From: Geosiphon pyriformis | Taxonomy: Eukaryota; Glomeromycota; Glomeromycetes; Archaeosporales; Geosiphonaceae | NCBI GenBank assembly: GCA_016748015.1 | Contig: JAAOMT010000151.1 | Location: 1 to 64,000, forward strand | Direction of reading: 5' to 3' | DNA: 64,000 bases | Shown here: one piece after another, positions 55,851 to 64,000 of the stretch | Layout: each line of letters starts with the position of its first letter | Numbering within the stretch: position 1 is the stretch's first letter | The notes under the pieces: generated by a model | The model's database searches: none | Told to the model about the DNA's origin: nothing | Seen by the model: the letters and a program-made list of their open reading frames with translations, nothing else | Program-made: the position numbers and the translations under genes

Positions 55851-58800
55851 TTCAGAATTAAAAATCAAAAAAATCAAAAAAACATTGAAATCCATTCTGA
55901 AGTTACTAAAACAAGTAAAAAAACAGAGTAGCTGAAGCAGTTTTACTGCTGGAGAATCTAAATTTATAGAAACAAATGATGTATAGTACATCTGATTTCA
56001 ACACAAAACAGAATTATTCTGATAACAATACTTGAAAAATTGGTACTATTAATGTTAAAGAACTTAATAATCCCAGTAAAGCTGAAGAGGTGCTACAGTA
56101 GATTATTGAAAAACAAAAAAAAGAGTGTATTTTTTGGCTCTAATGAATATCATGCCTTTTGGAAGTTAAGTGTTGAGAAACAAATAGGAAGTAGAGTAGA
56201 TATACTAGTCAAAAAATGTTGAATGCATCATATAGAAACAATTAAGGGATATTATGGGAGACTGTTACATTTGGTGTTAAAATTTAGAGATAGAATCAAT
56301 GTGCACATAGTAGAATTGTACATGTCTGCTTTCAAATCACCTATTGAGAAAGCAGTAACTAAAAAAATTAGGAAACTTTTGAGAGACATTGTGCAAAACA
56401 AAAAAATAATTATAGTAACAGATGATTTAAATGAAGATCTAAAATCCAAATCACTTGAAAAAACATTTGCTATAAATAAAGTCAAAGCTTGTCTTACTGC
56501 TACAATGTTACAACATATGAATTTGGTAATTACACATGGAGTATATACAACAAACAATTCAGAAAAGGCATGATCATCAAATAGAATACAAAAAAGATTA
56601 GATTATGTGTTTACTAATGTAGTTTTTTTTTTTTTTTTTGTTAACATGTAACCATAGTGGTTTTTTATTAGTTTAGCCACTGTTTACTGATGTAGTTACA
56701 GCCTTACTGGTTACAAATATTGGGGTGATTAATTTTAATGAATTATTTAGCACTGATCACAAAGCAGTAATAACAATTATCAAATCTGACAGGATCTTGA
56801 CAGACAATAAAAAATTAAAATCTGGAAAAAAAAAGAATAGCACAACTATAATTAATGTTAAAAAAGCATTTGAGATACAATAGAAGATCTATGCAAGAGA
56901 AACTGATTAATTAACAGATAAAGCACAAAGAAAATTAGTAGATAACAGCAATAATAATCTAAACCAGTTGTGACTTACAATCAAAAAGACTGTGTTACAA
57001 GCTGCTAATTGTCTACCAAAAAAAAAATGGAAGCCCAATCTGTACACACAAAAAAAAAATGCATGAATCACAAGCTTGTTAAGATTATAGCTGATATAAT
57101 CAAACAAATAAAAGTAAACAATACAGATATGCATAATAATAATATTATGCAGCTGTTGGCTAAATGGAAACAGTTGAAACTTGAGACAGTTAATGCATAT
57201 CTGATAACTTTTCCAAAAGATAAGCTTATTACAGAATTACTTAGCATCAAAAAAGAATAAAGATTAACACTACACACTAGGATCAGGCTACAACAGCAGA
57301 GACAGATAGTGGACAATATCATCAAAAGACAACAAAACTTTGAACTAAATAAAAGGACAATGATTAAAAGCATTTTAAACAAAAAAAGACAAAGAATAGT
57401 ACTAAATCATGTTATTAAAAATGACAAATTTCATGATAATTTTGATAAAATTAACTAGTAAACAAAAAAGCTCAAGGTTGGACTAAAACAAAAATTCTTG
57501 AACCTGAACTATAGAAAAGTTGGGAACACAGGTTTAAGCCAATTGAAATCATCTCAGACTATGCCTTTAATGGTGTAATGGCTGAAATAACAAATAAGAA
57601 ATTTGAACACATATTGAGCCACACACTTCACAACAAATCTTCTGATCTATTGAGCATTCAAGCTGAACTCTGGAGGAAAGCTAGACCTAATACCAAGTCT
57701 AAACTGAGAACATTGCTTAATATTTACATAGAAGCAACAAACATGTCTGAAGAGTAAAAAATAACACAAGTTATATTAATTCCAAAGCCAAAAGAATAGG
57801 GTGGTAATATTGACATCATCAGACCAATTACACTCATTAAAAATACTAGAAAAATCTTAACAAAAATTTTAACTACAAGAATATTAAAAGCATATGAGTT
57901 TCACAACATTCTAAAAAATTACAACACCTCAGTTTTAAAGAATATCTCCACAGTAATACCAATTTATGTGATTAATGTTATTGTTAAGCATGCAAGAAAA
58001 TTTGGTAATAAAGCTTGGTTTACATTTCAGGACATAAAAAAGACATACAACTTAGTGGAATAGAAACCCATAGAAGTTGTACTAAAGAAAATTAAGATAA
58101 ACAATAAGTTTACTGAGCTATTTGGCTTAATATACAACAATAAAAGCAATAGAATCATAATTAAGTTTGGATTAAGTGATTAATATTAAGTACAAAATGA
58201 ACTGAATCAGAAAGAAACAAGCTTACCCATTATGTAGAGGATTTTCTATAACTCCTTATTGTGTAAAGTAAAACAAGCCAATTATGGTTAAGGATACAAA
58301 TTAATAGCTAAATGGAAAAAGTGGGACAATCAAACAGACACACAATTTCTGTTGGTATTAGTAAACCACTTTGTCTTTGTTGATAACACAGTATTAATAG
58401 CTAATTCAAGACAAAAAATACAGAGTATATTATACACAGCCAGCTCTTTTTTTAAAATAGTAGATATTGAGATCAACTAAAACAATAGTGGTTAAACTCT
58501 TCAAAAAGAAATCAATATTGGTTGAGTCACTAAAATTTGGTTCAAACAAACAAATCTTGAAATTGCTAAATTTATCTACATGCACCTAATATTTGAGAGT
58601 ATAGATCAGAACAGATGAAAAAAATAAAACTGTGCTAAAAATAATAAGATCTGACATTGAAACAGTATGTAAGATTATTAAGAAAAAACACATTACTAAA
58701 AAACAGGCAATTTATATTTTCAATAGTGTTCTCAGTTTAGTGATAGAATTTAGATCTCAATTGACTCATATTCCAAATAGTTAGGCCAAAAGATGGACTT

Positions 58801-61062
58801 CAAAGATTTCAGTCATTGTAAAAAAAAGGCAAAACTTTCAGTAGATTTCTCAATCAATGCCATACATTATTCATCTTTGTACAACTTGTTTAAAATTAAT
58901 AATATACAAACAAAAAGCAAGATCACAGATTTGTTAGTTAGATTGAACAGTGTTAATATTATTGGAATGACTACAAAAATCAGACTAGCCAACTTGCAGA
59001 CACAAAGATAGTTAGCTTTTAGTATACTTGAATACTCCACTAATGAACAATCTAAGCCAAAAGTTAATCTAATAGCAAATATTATGCAGATAATAGAAAA
59101 AAAAGACATCTCATTCAAAAGTTTTGATAATATATATGAGGTACCTGAATCTTCAAGACTATATATATACTTAATTGAAACTGTTATAGTTTCATGTGCA
59201 ATCTACACTAAAATTAAAGGCTTACTAAGAAAAAAGAACATTTTGTATTTGCATTAGATACAGAACAAGAATGGATTACTAATAACATAGATGGACTTTA
59301 CAAGAAAGTACAGACAAAGCAATAGTAATAGAATATCCAGATGGTTTAAGATATTAGAATATACAATTATTATGGATAAATATAAGAACATTGATATAGC
59401 TTAATATAAAACATTGGAAATGCACAAACTAACTAACCAAATACCAGATAACCTGGAAACAATGCAAAGAGACTCTATTTACATTCAAATTTCTAACATT
59501 TTATTATCACAATAGAGAAATATATGAGAAAAGTTGAGGCTCAGAAAGGAAATAAAAATATCAACAAATGACTTACTGATAAAAGCTGGTTTTGAGAATG
59601 CTAAAAAAGCAGTCACTTTTGTAATACATAGAATAGAAGCCAACTTTGATATAGCAGTTGATAGAATGTTATTATCAACAAAAACTAAGACAAAAGCTGT
59701 ATTATTGGCTTTGAAAACAGTATTTTACAAATGCAAATTAATATTAAACACAGATAATTAAGCAGTAGTGTCAGCAGCTTAAAAATGGTTGTTCAAAGAC
59801 TTTTTCTTGTCTATTAAAAATTAGTTCAAAACTCCTAACTGGTGCACATAGAACGCAATCAAATCAGTAATAAGTAAAAAAAAAATTGATCTCAATATAA
59901 ACAAAGTGGCTGTATACACTAGTATATCCAAAAATGAGAAGACTAACAAATTAGCCAAAGAAGCTACTGCTTTTGACACAATAGGATGAGTCTACAATAC
60001 TAAAGATATCAGCTATATTTTTTTTTGCAGAAGAATTAAATTGGATCTAAATATTAGACATTTTCTGAGCCAACAGACTGGGCTTCAAGCAGCTTTGAAT
60101 TGGATAAGCAATGACAAAGTTCAAGAGATATTAAGATCTTTAAACCAAGAGATAGATTAGAAGTGCACAACCAAGATTTGAAACTGGAATGGTAAAATGT
60201 TATTAGGCTTCATTTTAGCTAGATTTTTAGCAATATGCACATTTATTATGAAATTATTTCACAACATGCTGTCAACAGCAGAGATGTTATACAACAGACA
60301 TCTTTTTATGTATTTAAATAACCTTTGCAAAATATATTACATGGAAGTAAAAACCAATTGGTACTTTTGAGAATGCTCTCTGAATACTTAAAAGAGCAAA
60401 ACACTGATAGATAATATAAAAAATAAGTAGATGCAGTGCTTATCAAGGGCTGTAAAAAGAAAACATAAAACCTTAAACTCTAATGAAAAGATTGTTTTGT
60501 TTAATAAGTACATTATGTGAACATCCAACATAGATGTGCTATGTAAAGAATTAATTAATAAGCAATTTGAAAGAATCAATGCTTTTGCTGACATTAATCA
60601 AAAGATTAACAATAATATATTAATTAAAGTGTGTAAATGGGTGATAACTCAAATAAGGAATAGATTATGGAGGGAACATTACAAATTACAAGCTAAGTGA
60701 GAAAAATCAGTAGGTATCAATAACAGAGTTAAAAAAAGCCCATTGAGTGTATTCAACATACATAAAATATCAAAGAGTAATAATAACAATAATGGCAAAT
60801 CCAAAGTTAAAATGAGTGATAAATTCACATAGTGTAATAAGATACTGGTTGATGTTTTTTGTGATAAAATTACTTTATGTAATAATGTAATACTTCATAG
60901 ATTTTCTGGTTATATTAGTATGTAGTTAAACATAACCACTTAGTGGTTAGTCACATCTTGTAATTTAGATTATTGGATAAGTTGGCTTTATGAAAAGTTA
61001 TGCTTTTTGAATATGGCTAAACTAATAAAAGACCAGTATGGCTATATATTAACAAAAAAAAA
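55851..61062 (+). mobile_element. Decayed LINE copy, 5'-truncated
   Basis: It runs from the ORF1 C-terminus through endonuclease (56040-56900), linker, RT (57500-58500, active site region FVDNT), RNase H (59540-60000), CCHC (about 60330) and the 3' UTR with A-tail at 61062. The ORF1-stop/ORF2-start overlap is kept (ATGATGTATAG at about 55977). It retains the ~73 bp (57000-57075) missing from the better copy. Extensive G-to-A and C-to-T change, no long ORF. A tail-only insertion interrupts it at 56623. Confidence 0.85.
56608..56695 (-). mobile_element. Tail-only retro-insertion with 15-bp target duplication
   Basis: A minus-strand insert (56623-56680) of a T-run and ~40 nt of LINE 3' tail, flanked by TGTTTACTAATGTAG and TGTTTACTGATGTAG. 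The LINE coding sequence continues across it. Confidence 0.88.
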
Positions 61063-61730
61063 GATTCCATTTTTGTAATAAAATGATTAAGAAACTGAAT
61101 GGATTGTTATTCAAAGAAAGATTTGATTGGGTTTATTTTGAGACCAGTATTTTTAAGGAAATCAAAAACCTTTTGTAAGTGTTTAAGATATTCATCTTAA
61201 GTTTTTGAGTATACTATTATGTTGTTCAAGTAGACCAGAACAAAGTTTTTTTTTACTGATTTAAACACTTTGTTTATTAGGTATTAAAAGATGAGAAGAG
61301 CATTGGTAAGACCAAAAAGCATGACTGTAAATTTATAGATGCCATACTTGGTAATGAAGACAGTTTTTTTTCTGCTTTCTGGATCTATTTCTACTAGTCA
61401 GAATTCAGCAGTTAAGTCAATAGTTGAAAAAAAAGCAGCACTATTAAATTTGTTTAATATTGCATTAATTTTGGAAAGTAAGTATATGTTTCTTATAGTA
61501 ATAACATTTAATTGGCAATAATTAACACAGAAGCATAAGATTCCACCTTTCTTGGATATTACTACAACTGAAAAAGCCTATTTACTTTTGGTTTCTTGTA
61601 TGAATTCAAGGTTTTTTATTCAGTTTATCTCTTTTTTGATAAACTCATTATTGTGTTGATTGAATTAATAAAATTTCAAATAGATGAGGTAAGTTTCTCT
61701 GATAGTAATAATGTGTTGTATAATATGAGT
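61063..61730 (-). mobile_element. Decayed Gypsy RT fragment (family 1)
   Basis: Matches the RT part of C (about 34330-34995) in the same orientation, with transitions and stops. No LTR is nearby. Confidence 0.8.
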
Positions 61731-61778
61731 TAACATGGCTATATGTTAACAAAAAAATAAAAATAAAAATAAAAAAAA
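61731..61778 (+). mobile_element. Possible tail-only insertion
   Basis: AACATGGCTATATGTTAAC followed by an A-rich (AAAAAT)n tail. It looks like the last ~20 nt of the LINE/HAL 3' end. I see no target duplication. Confidence 0.5.
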
Positions 61779-62174
61779 TTAACAAGACCACTTATCCACT
61801 TAGCAGTCTGATCAGAATCAGATTTGATACTAGAAGATTGATTTTCCCATAATTTTATCATTGCATCAAATGTGTTATCATATACTGAGAAATCTTTAAC
61901 ATTATCATTATCATTATTATCATTATTATTATCTATGTTTTTATCTTCAGATGCATCAATAAAGTGGACTTTTTCACTCTTTTTCTTGAGATCCACTATT
62001 TTTTTTTGCAACAAAAAAATCACAGTACTAACAGTTTTAATTTGGGTTGCCATTTCAATCTCACTTTCTTTTAATGTCTCTGCCATGGCAAGTAAAGTAG
62101 ATAGTAATTTAGTAACCAACACAACCAGGAGAGTCCACAGACTCAACTATAGATTTTATTAACAAAGACAGTTC
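61779..62174 (-). mobile_element. HAL-like ORF1 fragment H9
   Basis: Codes the C-terminal region (LVTKLLSTLLAM, a coiled stretch, an Asp/Asn run, KDFSVYDNTFD). The part after LLST differs from the other copies (ETLKESEIEMATQI), so it is a distinct subfamily. Cut on the left by a LINE T-run. Confidence 0.75.
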
Positions 62175-63945
62175 TTTTTTTTTTTGTTAACATGTAGCCA
62201 TACTGGTCTTTTATTAGTTTAGCCATACTTAAAAAGCATGGCTTTTTTATAAAGCCAACTTACCCAATAATTTAAATTACAAGATATGGCTAATCACTAA
62301 GTAGTTATGCCTAACTATACACTAGTATAACCAGAAAACCTAAAGGATATTACACTATTACTTAAAGTAATTCTACTACCCAAAACATCAGTTAATATCT
62401 TATTACAATATGAGAATCCATCACTCATTTTAATATTGGAATTGCCACTACCATTATCACTATTCCTTGGCATTTTGTGTATGCTGGTCACACATTATTA
62501 ATACTTATTGATTTTTTCCACTCAGTTTGTAACTTACAATGTTTCCTCCATAATCTATTCCTCGCTTGAATTACTGCTTATTTACATACCTTAATTAAGA
62601 TATTATCATTAGCTCTCTGATTAATGTTAGCAAAAACATTAATTCTTCTAAATTGCTTATTGATTAATCCTTTGCATAGCAAATCTATATTGGGTGTTGA
62701 TCTGATGTATTCATTAAACAGAACAACCCTCTTATCAGGGTTCAAAATTTTATGTTTTCCTTTCACAGCCTTTGATAAGTACCACATCTACTCATTCCTT
62801 ATATCATCTATCAGTGTTTTGCCTTTTTAAGTATTCAGAAAACATTTTCAAAAGTGTTAATTGGTTTCTACTTCTGTGTGGCATACTTTGCACAAGTTGT
62901 TTATATACACTAAAGAACATCTATTGTATAGCATCTTTGCTGTTGGCAGCATGTTGTGGAATGATTTTATAATAAATATATGTATTGCTGAAAAACCAGC
63001 TGAGATGAAGCCTAATGACATTTTATCATTCCAGTTCTACACTTTGGTTGTGTACTTTCAGTTTACTCTCTGGTCTAAAGACCCTGCTGTCTCTTGTACT
63101 TTGTCATTGCTGATCCAATTCAAAGCTTCTTAAATTCCAGTCTGTTGGTTCAAAAAATGTCTGATATGCAAGAGAGGATGTAACTGATATTCTTAGCATT
63201 GTAAACCCATTTTACTGTGTTAAAAACAGTAGCTTCTTTGGCTAGTTTGTTAGCCATCTCATTTTCGAATATACCAGTATGTGCAGCCACTTTGTTTATG
63301 TTAAGATTAATTCTTTTTTCCCCTATTACTGCTTTAATTGCATTCTATGTACTCCAGTTAGGAATTTTGAGCTGATTCCTAATAGACAAAAGAGAATCTT
63401 TGAACAACCATTTTTGAGCTGTTAACATTATTGCCTAACTATCTGTGTTCAATATTAGTTTGCATTTGTGAAGTACTGCTTTCAAAGCCAATAATACAGC
63501 TTTTGCCTTAGTTTTTGTTGATGATAATGTTTCATTAACTGTTATACTAAAGTGGGCTTTTATTTCATGTATTACAAAAATGGTTGCTTCTCTAGCATCC
63601 TCAGAACCAGTTTTTACCAGTGAGCCATCTGTTGATATTTTTATTTTTTTTCTGAGTCTCAACTTCTTTCACACATTCTTCTATTGTGATAATAGAGCAT
63701 TAAGAATTTGGATGTAAATAAAGTCTTTTTGCATTATATCTAGGTTATTTGGTATTTGGTTATCTATTTTGTGCATTACTACTGCTTTATATTGGGTTAC
63801 ATTAATGTTCTTGTGTTCATCCATAATGATTGTAGACTTTAAAATCTTAAACTATTTGGAAATTCTACCACTGTTGCTTTGTCTATACTTCCTTGTAAAG
63901 TCCATTCATGTTATTAACAATCCATCCTTGGTCTGAATCTAATAT
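62175..63945 (-). mobile_element. LINE 3' portion
   Basis: Minus strand: T-run (62175-62185), 3' UTR, C-terminal ORF2, CCHC region (about 62830-62900) and RNase H (63240-63660, STDGSL, NTDS). Many stops. Truncated at 63945 by an LTR. Confidence 0.85.
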
Positions 63946-64000
63946 TGTTATGGTTGAAACTTATACTTCTTATTAATTATTACATGTATTAGCCAATGAT
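63946..64000 (+). repeat. Start of a family-1 LTR (cut by window end)
   Basis: TGTTATGGTTGAAACTTAT and onward matches the first 55 bp of the family-1 LTR. A Gypsy element or solo LTR lies beyond the window. Confidence 0.85.

Noticed and set aside
1-64000. Host protein-coding genes, tRNAs or rRNAs
   Set aside because: Every stretch longer than about 100 bp could be assigned to one of the four repeat families by internal comparison, and no leftover ORF or tRNA-like fold was convincing by eye.

Overview
The window is a block of nested, mostly decayed retrotransposons in an AT-rich eukaryotic genome. I found no convincing host gene, rRNA, tRNA or CRISPR array. The content (two Ty3/Gypsy families, a LINE with a matching short ORF1-only partner, long poly(A) tails, very low GC) fits a transposon-swollen fungal genome. 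The ORF1-only family resembles repeats I associate with arbuscular mycorrhizal fungi (Glomeromycotina, Gigaspora-like). That assignment is a judgement, not a proof.

Four repeat families make up almost everything. (1) Gypsy family 1: LTRs of 590-730 bp with TGTTA...TAACA ends. Copies are A (minus, 1-7645, left end cut by the window), B (plus, 10069-17411), C (minus, 30453-37677), D (5' part only, minus, 28237-29361) and smaller pieces at 17412, 31268 (solo LTR), 54801, 61063 and 63946. (2) Gypsy family 2: element E (plus, 40705-50807), with a dUTPase domain between protease and reverse transcriptase, plus an old LTR at 55453. (3) A LINE with ORF1 (RRM-like and CCHC-like) and ORF2 (APE endonuclease, RT, RNase H, CCHC). 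The best copy is 20868-28236; fragments lie at 7646, 18311, 20622, 51368, 55851 and 62175. (4) 'HAL-like' elements that carry only a LINE-type ORF1 and end in the LINE's 3' tail, at 8417, 17743, 18036, 20375, 29362/37678, 38281, 40690/50808, 52796 and 61779.

Nesting gives the relative ages. A and a HAL-like copy sit in an old LINE; B sits in that HAL-like copy; C sits in another HAL-like copy and was itself hit by a solo LTR; E sits in a third. The LTR insertions whose flanks can be compared show 4-bp target duplications. Two tail-only LINE/HAL insertions have 15-bp duplications, as expected of target-primed reverse transcription.

Gypsy family 1 appears to be organised as gag, then a -1 ribosomal frameshift into protease-RT-RNase H, then a stop, then integrase as a separate ORF with its own ATG, then a further ~218-residue ORF that runs through the polypurine tract and ends inside the 3' LTR. 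Family 2 shares the separate integrase ORF and a 219-codon last ORF. These shared features are the most promising novelty, because they recur in two divergent families and so are not random decay.

Almost every ORF is broken. Most identifiable nonsense changes are G:C to A:T transitions (Trp, Gln and Arg codons to stops), and several catalytic residues are hit the same way. The least damaged coding regions are the 697-codon pol segment of B, the 258-codon dUTPase ORF of E and ORF1 of the LINE.
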